A stretch of DNA of 32,423 bases from an uncultured Flavobacteriales bacterium (GCA_937875855.1 CALFHF010000164.1:1-32423); one strand, 5' to 3'; numbered from the stretch's first letter, positions 8,081-17,623 are shown. Numbers and translations are program-made. Notes: generated from the sequence alone by a model not told the origin.

Positions 8081-9106
8081 ATGATACCTTGGTCACATAG
8101 GCTAGCTTTTCTTAAAAAGCTTAGTCCCAGCAAGCTGAACAACGCGTTTCAGGTCTATAGGAGTTTCCATAATTCAAGGAAGAACGGAACTGCTAACATG
8201 AAAGGAATGCCTATTGCTCTGGCTATAGAGCCCACTACGGCATGCAATCTGCGCTGTCCTGAATGCCCTAGTGGGCTTCGTAGCTTCAGCAGAAATACAG
8301 GAAATCTGGACCAGAAGATGTTCGAGAAGGTCATAGAAAACCAAAAAAAGACCTTGGTCCATCTCACTTTTTACTTCCAAGGAGAACCTTTCATTCATAA
8401 AGGGTTTCTTGACATGGTCAAGTTCGCCTCTGATCGTGGCATCTATACGTCTACCTCCACCAATGCGCATTTCTTAGATGAAAAAACCTGCGAAAAAGTG
8501 ATGGAAAGTCACCTTGATCGTATGATTATCAGCATAGACGGTACTGATCAAGAAACCTATTCCCAATACCGAAAAGGAGGTACCCTTTCTAAGGTTTTAG
8601 AAGGAACAGAGAACATGGTCAAGGCTCGAAATAATTCTTCCTTGAAAGGGCCAGAATTAGTCTTTCAGTTCTTAGTGGTCAAGCCCAATGAGCATCAGAT
8701 AGAGGATGTGAAGAAGCTTGCTAAGAAGATAGGTGTGGACAGGGTAGCATTCAAAACCGCACAGCTTTACGACTTCGAACAGGGCAATGAGCTCATGCCA
8801 ACTCAAGATAAATATTCACGCTATCGCTGGGATGCAAGCCTTCAGAAATTTAGGATTAAGAATACACTGGAAGACCAATGCTGGAAGATGTGGCACAGCT
8901 GTGTCATCACATGGGATGGTCACGTAGTTCCTTGCTGTTTTGACAAGGATGCGGCACACAGAATGGGTTCAGTTCAGGAGACTCCTCTTTCTGAAATATG
9001 GAAAGGACCTATTTATGATGCCTTCAGGTCCCAGATACTAGAATCGAGAGGACAGGTAGAAATGTGCAAGAATTGCAGCGAGGGAACTCGGGTTTTTGCT
9101 TCTTGA
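8081..9106 (+). CDS. Radical SAM protein with C-terminal SPASM domain
   Basis: The 341-residue protein has the radical SAM cluster motif CNLRCPEC (C55, C59, C62) after EPTTA, which binds the 4Fe-4S cluster that cleaves S-adenosylmethionine. A TIM-barrel middle follows, with IISIDGTDQETYSQYRKGG. The C-terminal SPASM-type segment has cysteines in CWKMWHSC, VPCCFDK and CKNC, which should bind one or two auxiliary clusters. SPASM proteins often modify peptides or proteins, or act as dehydrogenases. No small precursor peptide gene is visible nearby, so the substrate is unknown. It ends one base from the convergent frr gene. An N-terminal stretch of about 45 residues before the barrel is rich in basic residues. 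Confidence 0.9.
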   Translation: MIPWSHRLAFLKKLSPSKLNNAFQVYRSFHNSRKNGTANMKGMPIALAIEPTTACNLRCPECPSGLRSFSRNTGNLDQKMFEKVIENQKKTLVHLTFYFQGEPFIHKGFLDMVKFASDRGIYTSTSTNAHFLDEKTCEKVMESHLDRMIISIDGTDQETYSQYRKGGTLSKVLEGTENMVKARNNSSLKGPELVFQFLVVKPNEHQIEDVKKLAKKIGVDRVAFKTAQLYDFEQGNELMPTQDKYSRYRWDASLQKFRIKNTLEDQCWKMWHSCVITWDGHVVPCCFDKDAAHRMGSVQETPLSEIWKGPIYDAFRSQILESRGQVEMCKNCSEGTRVFAS

Positions 9107-9107
9107 A

Positions 9108-9671
9108 TTATACCGTCATGATGTCCTTCTCCTTGATGATAATCAGTTTGTCAACGCGCTCATTGAATGTGTCAACAATTCCTTGAACAGTGCCTTGAGC
9201 AGTCTTGGCAATATCTTCACTTAAGCCATCCTTCTCTAATTTCTTGATTTCATCCATCGCATCCTTTCTCGCATTCCTCAAACTCACTTTGGCATTCTCG
9301 CCTTCAGAATGAGCTTTTTTAGAAAGGTCTTTTCTACGTTCCTCGGTCAACATAGGCACTGATATGATAATCACTTCTCCGTTATTCTGCGGGTTCAAAC
9401 CAAGATTAGCATATGTAATAGCTGTGCAGATAGGCTCCAGCATTTTCTTCTCCCATGCCTGAATTACTAAAGTGCGTCCATCGGTAGAATTGACATTAGC
9501 CACCTGACTCAGGGGTGTTTCTGTACCATAATAGTCCACTCTTACTCCTGAGAGCATGTTAGGAGAAGCTTTCCCAGCTCTTATATTGGCCAATTCCTTC
9601 TCCAAATGCTCATATGCTTGTTGCATTTGCTCTTTGGCCTCCATAAAGACCAGTTCTAATTCTTCAGTCAT
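9108..9671 (-). CDS. frr: Ribosome recycling factor
   Basis: The 187-residue protein (E. coli has 185) splits post-termination ribosomes together with EF-G. The family pattern is clear: LANIRAGKASPNMLSGVRVDYYG near residue 27 onwards, TPLSQVANV, IISVPMLTEERRKDLSKKAH, and a C-terminal helix with VQGIVDTFNERVDKLI. It begins two bases after the pyrH stop codon, so the two genes form a pair, as is common in bacteria. Confidence 0.98.
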   Translation of the reverse strand: MTEELELVFMEAKEQMQQAYEHLEKELANIRAGKASPNMLSGVRVDYYGTETPLSQVANVNSTDGRTLVIQAWEKKMLEPICTAITYANLGLNPQNNGEVIIISVPMLTEERRKDLSKKAHSEGENAKVSLRNARKDAMDEIKKLEKDGLSEDIAKTAQGTVQGIVDTFNERVDKLIIIKEKDIMTV

Positions 9672-9673
9672 GC

Positions 9674-10384
9674 TTATGCCGTTTCAACAATAGTTCCTAC
9701 TTCTTCTCCTTGAATCACCTTCATGAGATTCCCAGGGGTATTCATATTGAAAACAATAATAGGAAGCTTGTTCTCATTACACAAGGTGAAGGCTGTCATA
9801 TCCATGACCGAGAGGCCTTTATCAAAGACATCTTGAAAGCTCAATTTATTATAGCGCACTGCAGTAGGGTCTTTTTCTGGATCAGATGAATAGATTCCAT
9901 CTACGCGTGTTCCTTTCAAAATCACTTCAGCGTCTATTTCCACTGCTCTGAGTGAAGCCGCTGTATCTGTAGTAAAATATGGGTTTCCTGTTCCCGCCCC
10001 GAAGATTACGATACGTCCTTTCTCAAGGTGTCTCACGGCTCTTCTTCTGATATAAGGTTCTGAGATTTCCTTCATCTCAATGGCTGAGAGCAGACGGGTC
10101 TGCATGTTCATTTTTTCCAAAGAAGCTTGCAGCGCCATGCTGTTAATCATGGTAGCGAGCATACCCATGTAATCACCTTGGGTCCTTTCCATTCCGCCTT
10201 CTTCGGCTTGTATACCGCGGAAGATGTTTCCTCCTCCTATTACGATTCCTATTTGGACTCCGGCTTCATAGATGGCTTTGATCTCATTGGCATAAAGCGC
10301 AAGACGATCATTGTCTATTCCGAAACCTTTATTGCCCATCAGGGCTTCACCACTTAGTTTGAGAAGGACGCGTTTGTATTTCAT
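9674..10384 (-). CDS. pyrH: Uridylate kinase (UMP kinase)
   Basis: The 236-residue enzyme phosphorylates UMP to UDP and belongs to the amino acid kinase family. Motifs are [12 protein letters not shown] at the N-terminus, [12 protein letters not shown], the [17 protein letters not shown] nucleotide and effector region, and [14 protein letters not shown]. The reading frame is open 24 codons further upstream, but that extension covers the terminator of tsf and has no family similarity. The start at 10384 (MKYKRV) is therefore chosen. A weak -7-like TAATTTCA lies 18 bases upstream. pyrH and frr are separated from rplM-rpsI-rpsB-tsf by a strong terminator. Confidence 0.97.
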   Translation of the reverse strand: MKYKRVLLKLSGEALMGNKGFGIDNDRLALYANEIKAIYEAGVQIGIVIGGGNIFRGIQAEEGGMERTQGDYMGMLATMINSMALQASLEKMNMQTRLLSAIEMKEISEPYIRRRAVRHLEKGRIVIFGAGTGNPYFTTDTAASLRAVEIDAEVILKGTRVDGIYSSDPEKDPTAVRYNKLSFQDVFDKGLSVMDMTAFTLCNENKLPIIVFNMNTPGNLMKVIQGEEVGTIVETA

Positions 10385-10410
10385 ATATCTGCTTGAATGG
10401 GCTGAAATTA

Positions 10411-10444
10411 AACAATAAAAAAAGAGGGGTGTACACCCCTCTTT
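10411..10444 (-). terminator. Intrinsic terminator after tsf
   Basis: Positions 10421-10444 form a perfect 24-bp palindrome (arms AAAGAGGGGTGT and its complement). On the minus strand it is followed by a run of T. It lies 29 bp after the tsf stop and ends the ribosomal protein operon before pyrH. Confidence 0.92.
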
Positions 10445-10472
10445 CATTGAATTCACTACAAATCTATCGTCC

Positions 10473-11297
10473 TTACGACAATGAGAATCTTTTGAAATCT
10501 GTTACGGTAAGGCCTTTCTCCTCTCCGTCCAAGAACTGCTTTACTGAAAGCTTGTTGTCCTTGATAAACTGTTGGTTAAGAAGCGTAGCTTCCTTATAGA
10601 ATTTCTGAAGACGACCTAACGCAATCTTCTCAGCCATTTCAGCAGGCTTACCTTCTTGGATAGCCAATTCTTTTCCTATCTCAATCTCTTTAGCGATAAT
10701 CTCCTTAGAAACATGTTCCTCGTCCAATGCGATTGGAGCCATAGCCGCAATCTGCATAGCAACGTCTTTCGCGGCATCTCCTCTACCTGAAGCGCTTAAC
10801 CCTACCAATGAAGCCACTTGGTTTCCTGGGTGATTGTATGCGTATGCAGTTCCGGCAGATAGTTTCCCGAATGATGAAATCTCAATCTTCTCTCCTATAA
10901 CTCCTGTTTGCTCAATGATTTTATCAGCAATAGTCAATTTATCATCGAACTTAAGCCCTACCAATGACTCGATATCACTTGGCATGTTCGTCAAAGCGAT
11001 AGATGCAATCTTATTAGCAAATGCTCCAAAATCACTATTCTTCGCAACGAAGTCAGTCTCACAGTTTACAACTACGATCACGCCATTTTTGGCATCTTCA
11101 CTAGTCATAGCTACGACAAGACCTTCGCTCGCACTGCGATCCTCTCTGTTTGCGGCCACTTTCTGGCCTTTCTTTCTCAGGATGTCAATAGCTAGTTCGA
11201 AATCACCATTGGATTCTACCAACGCGTTCTTGCAGTCCATCATTCCTGCGCCTGTCTGTTGTCTTAACTTATTGACGTCAGCAGCTGTAATTCCCAT
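10473..11297 (-). CDS. tsf: Elongation factor Ts
   Basis: The 274-residue protein is the nucleotide exchange factor for EF-Tu. The N-terminal UBA-like helix region has [18 protein letters not shown], followed by [17 protein letters not shown]. The core motif [13 protein letters not shown] contains the TDFV sequence that touches the EF-Tu G domain. It starts 23 bp after rpsB, the usual pairing, and is closed by the terminator at 10411-10444. Confidence 0.98.
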   Translation of the reverse strand: MGITAADVNKLRQQTGAGMMDCKNALVESNGDFELAIDILRKKGQKVAANREDRSASEGLVVAMTSEDAKNGVIVVVNCETDFVAKNSDFGAFANKIASIALTNMPSDIESLVGLKFDDKLTIADKIIEQTGVIGEKIEISSFGKLSAGTAYAYNHPGNQVASLVGLSASGRGDAAKDVAMQIAAMAPIALDEEHVSKEIIAKEIEIGKELAIQEGKPAEMAEKIALGRLQKFYKEATLLNQQFIKDNKLSVKQFLDGEEKGLTVTDFKRFSLS

Positions 11298-11320
11298 CTC
11301 TATAAAATTGAAGTGATTTT

Positions 11321-12142
11321 TTATTGGTCTTCGTCCTCTGAAGGAGTCTCGACTTTAGCTTTGGACTTCTTCCTCTTGGCCTTAACTGTTCCTTCTTCAG
11401 AACCTTCTTTACCAGCTTCGACCTTCACTTCCTCCTTGCTATTCTCTTTCTCCTTAGCTCTCTCCTCTAGTCCTTCTTTAATCGCCTGACAAACAACCTC
11501 CATGATTTTCTCAATAGATTTGGTTGCATCGTCATTCGCTGGAATCGGGAAATCTACACAGGTTGGATCTGAGTTCGTATCCACAATTGCAAACGAAGAA
11601 ATGCCCAATTTCTTTGCTTCTTTCACTGCAATATGCTCTTTCATCACATCCACAATGAAGATAGCATGTGGGATTCTGTTCAAGTCAGCAATAGAACCTA
11701 AGTTCTTCTCCAGCTTGGCACGAGTTCTTGAAATCTGTAGGCGCTCCCTCTTGGACATAGTCTCCATGGTACCGTCAATATTCATCTTGTCAATAGATGC
11801 CATCTTCTTCACCGCTTTTCTCACGGTTGCGAAGTTGGTTAACATCCCTCCAGACCAACGCTCAGTGACATATGGCATGTTCACTTCTTTCGCTTTCATG
11901 GAAACGATTTCTTTCGCTTGCTTTTTAGTAGCTACGAAAAGAATTTTCTTTCCTGCCTTTGCAAGGTTCTTCATCACGGCAGTAGCCTGATCAAGCTTTA
12001 CAATCGTCTTGTTAAGGTCGATGATGTGGATTCCTTTCTTCTCTGTGAAGATGTAAGGAGCCATATTAGGATTCCACTTTCTCTTCAGGTGGCCGAAGTG
12101 AACTCCTGCATCGAGAAGCTCATTGAAATTAGTCTTAGACAT
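11321..12142 (-). CDS. rpsB: 30S ribosomal protein S2 (uS2) with charged C-terminal tail
   Basis: The 273-residue protein is recognisable from LLDAGVHFGHLKRKWNPNM, YIFTEKKGIHIIDL, RWSGGMLTNFATV and IVDTNSDP. The conserved body ends at about residue 228. A lysine- and glutamate-rich tail of about 45 residues follows, ending in acidic residues, which is longer than the E. coli form (241). Such tails are common in Bacteroidota and of unknown function. The gene lies 97 bp after rpsI and 23 bp before tsf. Confidence 0.98.
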   Translation of the reverse strand: MSKTNFNELLDAGVHFGHLKRKWNPNMAPYIFTEKKGIHIIDLNKTIVKLDQATAVMKNLAKAGKKILFVATKKQAKEIVSMKAKEVNMPYVTERWSGGMLTNFATVRKAVKKMASIDKMNIDGTMETMSKRERLQISRTRAKLEKNLGSIADLNRIPHAIFIVDVMKEHIAVKEAKKLGISSFAIVDTNSDPTCVDFPIPANDDATKSIEKIMEVVCQAIKEGLEERAKEKENSKEEVKVEAGKEGSEEGTVKAKRKKSKAKVETPSEDEDQ

Positions 12143-12239
12143 ACTTTATTATTTGGTTCACTTTCAAAATAAGCAGCCGGTGAATAGCTCTAAACAGAGG
12201 TTCCTCCTGACTTGGATACTGAATCCAGCGTTGTAAATA

Positions 12240-12626
12240 TCAACGCTTGCTGAACTGGAATTTCTTCCTAGCTTTTTTCTGTCCTGGCTTCTTACGCTCT
12301 ACCATACGTGGGTCACGCGTCATAAGACCGTGTACCTTTAAAGCAGGCTTGAACTCAGGATCTAACTCTACCAAAGCACGAGAGATAGCCAAACGTACGG
12401 CCTCTACTTGTCCTGTGGTTCCTCCACCATCTACATTCACTTTTACATCATACTGACCTTCAGTACCCGTTAATGCGAATGGTTGTTTGATTTTGTATTG
12501 CTGTGTCGGGATTGGAAAATACTCGTTACTATTCCTTTCGTTAATAGTGATATTCCCTTTTCCTTTGGTCATGTAGATTCTAGCAACTGCTGCTTTTCTA
12601 CGACCTATTGTGTTGATGACATCCAT
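12240..12626 (-). CDS. rpsI: 30S ribosomal protein S9 (uS9)
   Basis: The 128-residue protein has the family pattern GRRKAAVARIYMTKGKG near the N-terminus, DVKVNVDGGGTTGQVEAVR in the middle, and the basic C-terminus ending KKARKKFQFSKR that reaches the decoding centre. It starts 17 bp after rplM in the universal rplM-rpsI pair. Confidence 0.98.
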   Translation of the reverse strand: MDVINTIGRRKAAVARIYMTKGKGNITINERNSNEYFPIPTQQYKIKQPFALTGTEGQYDVKVNVDGGGTTGQVEAVRLAISRALVELDPEFKPALKVHGLMTRDPRMVERKKPGQKKARKKFQFSKR

Positions 12627-12643
12627 GGATCTTGATTGATGGA

Positions 12644-13087
12644 TTAGAATGTGTGAGTCTTCGGTTGCTGTGCTTCTTGGCCATGCTCGGTTCCTTCATA
12701 TACATAAAGGTTCCTGAACAACTGGTAACCCAGTTTATTCTTTGGCAACATGCCTTTCACTGCTTTCTCGACCAAAGCAAATGGCTTGCGAGCATGCAGT
12801 TGAGCAGCAGTAAGTTCTTTCTGTCCACCAGGATACCCTGTGTGACGTATGTATGGCTTATCATCCCACTTGTTACCCGTCAGCGCAACTTTAGAAGAAT
12901 TGATTACCACGACATTATCTCCACAATCTACGTGTGGTGTAAAGTCAGTCTTGTGCTTTCCACGAAGCAATCTAGCTACTTCGCTGGCCAATCTTCCAAG
13001 ATGCTTGCCTTCTGCATCAATGATTAACCATTCTTTGGTGACGGTAGCCTTATTGGCTGATTTCGTCTTATACGTCAGTGTATCCAC
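12644..13087 (-). CDS. rplM: 50S ribosomal protein L13 (uL13)
   Basis: The 147-residue protein is identified by TKEWLIIDAEGKHLGRLAS, VVVINSSKVALTGNKWDDK, YIRHTGYPGG and a C-terminal LYVYEGTEHGQEAQQP. The start is GTG at 13087 (MDTLTYKTKSANKATV), because no ATG precedes the conserved N-terminus in frame. It is the first gene of the operon with rpsI, rpsB and tsf. A good promoter and a small leader hairpin lie upstream. Confidence 0.97.
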   Translation of the reverse strand: MDTLTYKTKSANKATVTKEWLIIDAEGKHLGRLASEVARLLRGKHKTDFTPHVDCGDNVVVINSSKVALTGNKWDDKPYIRHTGYPGGQKELTAAQLHARKPFALVEKAVKGMLPKNKLGYQLFRNLYVYEGTEHGQEAQQPKTHTF

Positions 13088-13105
13088 GTGATTCTATTTA
13101 AACAA

Positions 13106-13121
13106 TGGGCATTTCCGCCCA
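13106..13121 (-). promoter_or_regulatory. Small hairpin in the rplM leader
   Basis: On the minus strand TGGGC pairs with GCCCA around the loop GGAAAT, between the predicted start of transcription and the GTG of rplM. Ribosomal protein operons often have autoregulatory leaders. Whether this hairpin is one is a guess. Confidence 0.3.
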
Positions 13122-13130
13122 AATGGGGTG

Positions 13131-13161
13131 CGAAATTAAGCCTAAAATTAATTTCTTCCAA
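13131..13161 (-). promoter_or_regulatory. Promoter of the rplM-rpsI-rpsB-tsf operon
   Basis: On the minus strand TTG (13161-13159) is followed after 20 bases by TAATTTCG (13138-13131). This is the Bacteroidota -33/-7 arrangement with the TAnnTTCG variant seen elsewhere in the window. It leaves a leader of roughly 37 bases. Confidence 0.6.
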
Positions 13162-13215
13162 CAAAAGATCCTTAGAAATGCACAATAGATCAGCTGATTC
13201 GACTCTTTTCATGCC

Positions 13216-16200
13216 TTAAACCGCTGCTCCGGGGGCCCCGTGGCACTGCTTATACTTTTTTCCGCTACCGCATGGACAGGCGTCATTCCTGCCTATCTTC
13301 TTTTCTGTTCGGATAGGTTGGGTCACTTTTGCCTTGCGAGGGGCTTCTTGAACTGAATCTCCTCCAGATCTACTTCCTGAGCTGAATTCTGGCATCTCTG
13401 TCTTCGAAGTCTGTGCCCTTGAAAGGTCATCCTCCCCTCTTTGTGTGCTATCAGTTGTTCTAACTTGATTCTTTTGTTGCGGAAGCCCTGCTTTGATTAA
13501 GAATGAACAGACATCTCCATTGATCTTTTGAATAATCTTCTTGAAAAGGTCAAAGGATTCGAGTTTATAGATTAATAGCGGATCCTTCTGCTCATACCGC
13601 GCATTTTGCACACTTTGACGTAAATCATCCATCTCTCTCAAATGATCCTTCCATTCTTGGTCAATCATAGCCAACATCACTCCTTTCTCTACCTCTTTGA
13701 TTAAGTCCTTTCCTTTGCTGTTGTATGCCTTTTCAAGATTTGCCACCACATTCAAGGTGCGTTTTCCATCAGTGAATGGAACTACGATATTCTTATAGCG
13801 CTCACTCTGATTCTCGTAGACATCTTTCACCACTGGCCACGTCATCTTAGCCAAAAGCTCTGATTTCTGCGAATAATGCTTACTAGCAGCATCGTAGATT
13901 TTATCAGCCACGTCATCTGCGCTCATCTTTTTGAAATCCTCTCCTCCTATTGGCGAGTTCATTGAGAAGGTGCGGAAGAGCTCGAACTTGAAGTCTTCAT
14001 AATTGCGATCTTCATGATGCGCATAGGCTGTATTCTCGATCAATTCATTGAACATATTCGCAATCTCCAGCGACATACGCTCCCCGAATAAGGCGTTCTT
14101 ACGCTTGCGATAAATCACCTCACGCTGCGTATTCATTACATCATCATACTCCAAAAGTCGCTTTCGAATCCCGAAGTTATTCTCCTCTACTTTCTTCTGA
14201 GCTCTTTCAATGGACTTGGTAATCATGGAGTGTTGGATGACCTCTCCTTCTTCAATTCCAAGACGATCCATCATACGCGCGATTCTATCAGAACCGAAAA
14301 GTCGCATGAGGTTATCTTCTAAAGACACGAAAAATTGGCTGCTTCCTGGATCTCCTTGACGACCAGATCTTCCTCTCAACTGCCTATCTACTCTTCGCGA
14401 ATCGTGACGCTCAGTACCTATGATAGCCAATCCACCATCTGACTTAACTTGAGTGCTCAACTTAATATCTGTACCACGACCTGCCATGTTGGTAGCGATG
14501 GTTACTCTTCCCGCATGTCCTGCTTCAGCAACTATCTCAGCTTCACGCTGATGCAGCTTTGCGTTCAGTACGTTGTGGTCTATCTTCTTCATAGTAAGCA
14601 TCTTGCTTAACAATTCAGAAACCTCTACTGAAGTGGTTCCCACCAATACGGGTCGACCTTTACCACTTAGATCTACAACCTCATCGATGATAGCTTTGAA
14701 TTTCTCACGAGCAGTCTTGAAGACCATATCCTCTCTGTCATCTCTCACTACAGGACGATTCGTTGGAATAGCAACAACATCCAGTTTATAGATGTCCCAG
14801 AACTCTCCTGCTTCTGTCTCAGCTGTGCCAGTCATACCGGCCAACTTATGATACATTCTGAAGAAATTCTGCAAGGTCACCGTAGCATAAGTCTGCGTGG
14901 CTGCTTCAATCTTCACATTCTCTTTGGATTCTATCGCCTGATGAAGTCCATCACTGTAGCGCCTACCTTCCATGATACGGCCAGTCTGCTCATCAACGAT
15001 TTTCACCTTGTTATCCATCACCACATACTCCACATCTATCTCGAAGAGCGTATAAGCCTTAACCAATTGATTGATGGTATGGATACGCTCAGATTTCACT
15101 CCGAAATCACGCATTAACTCATCTTTCTTGATCAATATTTCTTGCTCTGGCAATCCAGAATTTTCTATCTCGGCAATAGCAGCGCCCACATCAGGCATGA
15201 TGAAGAAGGTAGGGTCGTCTTTCCCAGACATTAGGTCTACGCCTTTCTCGGTAAGCTCTATTCCATTGTTCTTTTCATCAATGGTGAAGAAGAGTGGCTC
15301 ATCAGCCTTGTGCATCTCCTTGCTCTGATCTTGCATGTAGAAAGACTCAGTTTTGAGCATTTGCTGCTTAATACCAGGCTCAGAAAGGAACTTAATCAAA
15401 GCCTTATTTCTCGGCAATCCTCTGAATGCTCTGAATAGAGCTACTCCGCCTAAATTGATTTCTTCTTTGGATGCTTTTCCATCATCCAGACCTGCAAGTT
15501 TTTTCTTGGCATCGGCTAAGTAGGTGTTGACTAATGTCCTCTGTGCATTGAACAAGGCCTGCACTTTAGGTTTGAGCTCATTGAATTCATGCAAATCCCC
15601 TTTTGGAGTAGGCCCTGAGATGATTAATGGGGTACGGGCATCGTCAATCAATACCGAATCTACCTCATCTACTATCGCGTAATGGTGCTTTCGTTGTACC
15701 AGACTTTCAGGGTCGCTGGTCATGTTATCCCTCAGGTAATCGAATCCGAATTCGTTGTTCGTGCCGTACGTGATATCTGCCTGGTAGGCTTTCCTTCGAT
15801 CGGCCGAGTTAGGTTGATGCTTGTCTATGACATCGATGCTCATTCCATGGAACTGGAAGATAGGTGCCATCCACTCTGCATCTCTTTTCGCAAGGTAATT
15901 ATTTACGGTAACCAGATGAACTCCTTGTCCTGCCAATGCATTCAAGAATACAGGCAGTGTAGCGACCAAGGTCTTTCCTTCTCCTGTCTGCATCTCAGCA
16001 ATCTTCCCTTGATGTAGGACAATTCCGCCTATCAACTGCACGTCATAGTGAATCATCTCCCATGTAACAGAAGATCCACCAGCAATCCAAGTGTTCTGCC
16101 AAATGGCGGTTTCTCCTTCGATGCTTATGTGATCGCTTATCGCGGCTAAGTCACGGTCAAACTGCTGCGCAGTCACCCTAAGTTCATTGTTCTCTGTAAA

Positions 16201-16572
16201 TCTTCTGCTTGTGTCTTTCACTATAGCAAAAGCCTCTGGCAATACTTCAAGCAAGATAACCTCTAAGTCCTGATCGATTTTCTTTATCAGGTCATCCACC
16301 TGCTTATACAAAGCTTCCTTAGCTACTATCCCAATGCTGTCAGATTCAGCATCAGCTTTCATCGTTTCCACCTTTGCACGCTGCTCTGCCAATCCGTCCT
16401 GGATCTTCGTCTTAAGCTCTAAGGTTTTATTTCTGAGTTGATCATTACTGAGGTCCTTCAGCTTGATGCATTCTGCATTAATCAGTTCCACCAGAGGCTG
16501 TATGGTCTTCATGTCCCTAGTGGACTTGTCTCCGAAAATCTTCTTAAGTGAACGTGTGATCGACCCTATCAT
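13216..16572 (-). CDS. secA: Preprotein translocase ATPase SecA
   Basis: The 1118-residue motor pushes secretory proteins through SecYEG. Walker A is MQTGEGKT (194-201), roughly 90 residues later than in E. coli, because of N-terminal insertions usual in Bacteroidota SecA. Other landmarks are [17 protein letters not shown], the [19 protein letters not shown] helicase motif II region, [21 protein letters not shown] and [16 protein letters not shown]. The C-terminus carries the zinc-binding SEC-C motif [13 protein letters not shown], which contacts SecB or ribosomes in other bacteria, after a low-complexity linker rich in Ser, Arg and Glu. It is transcribed from its own perfect promoter at 16655-16683. 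Confidence 0.98.
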   Translation of the reverse strand: MIGSITRSLKKIFGDKSTRDMKTIQPLVELINAECIKLKDLSNDQLRNKTLELKTKIQDGLAEQRAKVETMKADAESDSIGIVAKEALYKQVDDLIKKIDQDLEVILLEVLPEAFAIVKDTSRRFTENNELRVTAQQFDRDLAAISDHISIEGETAIWQNTWIAGGSSVTWEMIHYDVQLIGGIVLHQGKIAEMQTGEGKTLVATLPVFLNALAGQGVHLVTVNNYLAKRDAEWMAPIFQFHGMSIDVIDKHQPNSADRRKAYQADITYGTNNEFGFDYLRDNMTSDPESLVQRKHHYAIVDEVDSVLIDDARTPLIISGPTPKGDLHEFNELKPKVQALFNAQRTLVNTYLADAKKKLAGLDDGKASKEEINLGGVALFRAFRGLPRNKALIKFLSEPGIKQQMLKTESFYMQDQSKEMHKADEPLFFTIDEKNNGIELTEKGVDLMSGKDDPTFFIMPDVGAAIAEIENSGLPEQEILIKKDELMRDFGVKSERIHTINQLVKAYTLFEIDVEYVVMDNKVKIVDEQTGRIMEGRRYSDGLHQAIESKENVKIEAATQTYATVTLQNFFRMYHKLAGMTGTAETEAGEFWDIYKLDVVAIPTNRPVVRDDREDMVFKTAREKFKAIIDEVVDLSGKGRPVLVGTTSVEVSELLSKMLTMKKIDHNVLNAKLHQREAEIVAEAGHAGRVTIATNMAGRGTDIKLSTQVKSDGGLAIIGTERHDSRRVDRQLRGRSGRQGDPGSSQFFVSLEDNLMRLFGSDRIARMMDRLGIEEGEVIQHSMITKSIERAQKKVEENNFGIRKRLLEYDDVMNTQREVIYRKRKNALFGERMSLEIANMFNELIENTAYAHHEDRNYEDFKFELFRTFSMNSPIGGEDFKKMSADDVADKIYDAASKHYSQKSELLAKMTWPVVKDVYENQSERYKNIVVPFTDGKRTLNVVANLEKAYNSKGKDLIKEVEKGVMLAMIDQEWKDHLREMDDLRQSVQNARYEQKDPLLIYKLESFDLFKKIIQKINGDVCSFLIKAGLPQQKNQVRTTDSTQRGEDDLSRAQTSKTEMPEFSSGSRSGGDSVQEAPRKAKVTQPIRTEKKIGRNDACPCGSGKKYKQCHGAPGAAV

Positions 16573-16654
16573 CTCTTTATCTCAAATGTGTATTACGCGC
16601 TATTCAAAAATCCGTCCTAAGCCTTTTCTTATGACATAAAGGCAGAAGGGGCGC

Positions 16655-16683
16655 CAAAGATACAAGCGCTATTGAAATGCAAA
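16655..16683 (-). promoter_or_regulatory. Promoter of secA (perfect Bacteroidota consensus)
   Basis: On the minus strand TTTG (16683-16680), a 17-base spacer and TATCTTTG (16662-16655) match the -33 TTTG and -7 TAnnTTTG elements exactly. The predicted leader is about 75 bases. The -33 TTTG sits in the tail of the preceding terminator hairpin. Confidence 0.75.
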
Positions 16684-16702
16684 GCCCCGCGAATGCGGGG
16701 CT
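16683..16702 (-). terminator. Probable terminator after the DUF2795 gene
   Basis: An 8-bp stem AGCCCCGC/GCGGGGCT encloses a four-base loop. It is followed on the minus strand by the imperfect T tract TTGCATTTC. It lies 31 bp after the stop codon of the DUF2795 gene. The weak T tract lowers confidence. Confidence 0.6.
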
Positions 16703-16733
16703 GTTAAATATCTTTCAAGAAAATGAGCCTAAC

Positions 16734-16955
16734 TCAATATTCGTCCTCATTGAAGAAGAAATCCTCTTTAGAAGGATAGTCAGGCCATATGTCCTCGATA
16801 GCCTCAAGCAGTTCGCCTTCGTCCTCAATCTCCTGTAAATTCTCAACCACCTCAAGTGGTGCTGCAGTTCTCAAAGCGAAGTCAATTAATTCGTCCTTGG
16901 TAGCAGGCCAAGGCGCATCTTCTAAGTAGGAAGCTAGTTCTAATGTCCAGTACAT
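16734..16955 (-). CDS. DUF2795 family small acidic protein
   Basis: The 73-residue acidic protein of unknown function has the conserved pattern MYWTLELASYLEDAPWP at its start, a central helix region (LEVVENLQEIEDEGELLEAI) and the ending WPDYPSKEDFFFNEDEY. This matches the short DUF2795 proteins that nearly all Bacteroidota encode at this size. It has no membrane segment and no signal peptide. A perfect -7 box lies 34 bases upstream, and a terminator separates it from secA, so it is probably a single-gene transcript. Confidence 0.85.
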   Translation of the reverse strand: MYWTLELASYLEDAPWPATKDELIDFALRTAAPLEVVENLQEIEDEGELLEAIEDIWPDYPSKEDFFFNEDEY

Positions 16956-16989
16956 GTGATAACAGATTAAACCTATATAGATTTTGACG

Positions 16990-16997
16990 CAAAAATA
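16990..16997 (-). promoter_or_regulatory. -7 box (TATTTTTG) of the DUF2795 gene
   Basis: The minus strand reads TATTTTTG, an exact TAnnTTTG match 34 bases before the start codon. No -33 TTG is found at 17-23 bases. Confidence 0.5.
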
Positions 16998-17071
16998 GAT
17001 TTTTTGTCAAGCCATGAACGTAATTTTTTTTTAAATGTTAATTTACTGTCTATCAAGCACTTAGAAGCATG

Positions 17072-17620
17072 TCAAGTTTTTTTTGGTTGCCATGGGATCT
17101 GTTCGGCCCCTGTCAAAGAGGCTAATTTTCGGGAGAACATGAATACGAGGTCTGATAATCGATTCAGGTATCGTATAATTTTTTCGTCAACTTCATGCTC
17201 TTCAGCCATGCGCAATACTTCTCGCTCAGCTCTGCGACATACAGTGCGAGCAATGTGACAGGCAGAGACTGCTGGGTGACCTCCAGGCAAGATAAAATTT
17301 CGCATGGGCTCCAGTCCTTCTTCCATCTTGTCTATCCAATTCTCAAGATTGACAATGTCTTGTTCTTCAAGCACTGGTATGTTGAATTTCCCGGGCTTCT
17401 CCAGTGCCAAGTTAGACCCTATAGTGAAGAGTTTTTCTTGAATTTGAACTATTTCCTTCTTCCACTCCAAGGTGGCCTTGTCGTCTCGCAAGGCACCTAG
17501 CCAGGCATTCAACTCATCAACCGTTCCGTATGCTTCTATACGGATATGAGTCTTTGGAACACGTGTACCCCCTACTAAACTAGTTTGTCCCTTGTCTCCT
17601 GTTTTCGTGTAAATCTTCAT
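17072..17620 (-). CDS. Cob(I)alamin adenosyltransferase, PduO type
   Basis: The 182-residue enzyme transfers the adenosyl group of ATP to cob(I)alamin, making adenosylcobalamin for enzymes such as methylmalonyl-CoA mutase. The N-terminal ATP-binding motif is YTKTGDKGQTSL (4-15), followed by RIEAYGTVDELNAWLG. The C-terminal helix carries the CHIARTVCRRAEREV signature with the conserved Arg and Glu. The gene begins three bases after the stop of the upstream ABC ATPase gene, so they are co-transcribed, although no functional link is obvious. Confidence 0.93.
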   Translation of the reverse strand: MKIYTKTGDKGQTSLVGGTRVPKTHIRIEAYGTVDELNAWLGALRDDKATLEWKKEIVQIQEKLFTIGSNLALEKPGKFNIPVLEEQDIVNLENWIDKMEEGLEPMRNFILPGGHPAVSACHIARTVCRRAEREVLRMAEEHEVDEKIIRYLNRLSDLVFMFSRKLASLTGAEQIPWQPKKT

Positions 17621-17623
17621 GGC

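Noticed and set aside
10385-10456. A 24-codon N-terminal extension of pyrH
   Set aside because: It covers the perfect terminator palindrome after tsf and has no similarity to UMP kinases. The ATG at 10384 matches the family start.
13196-13206. Small palindrome (ATCAGCTGAT) after secA as a terminator
   Set aside because: The stem is short and has no T run on the minus strand.
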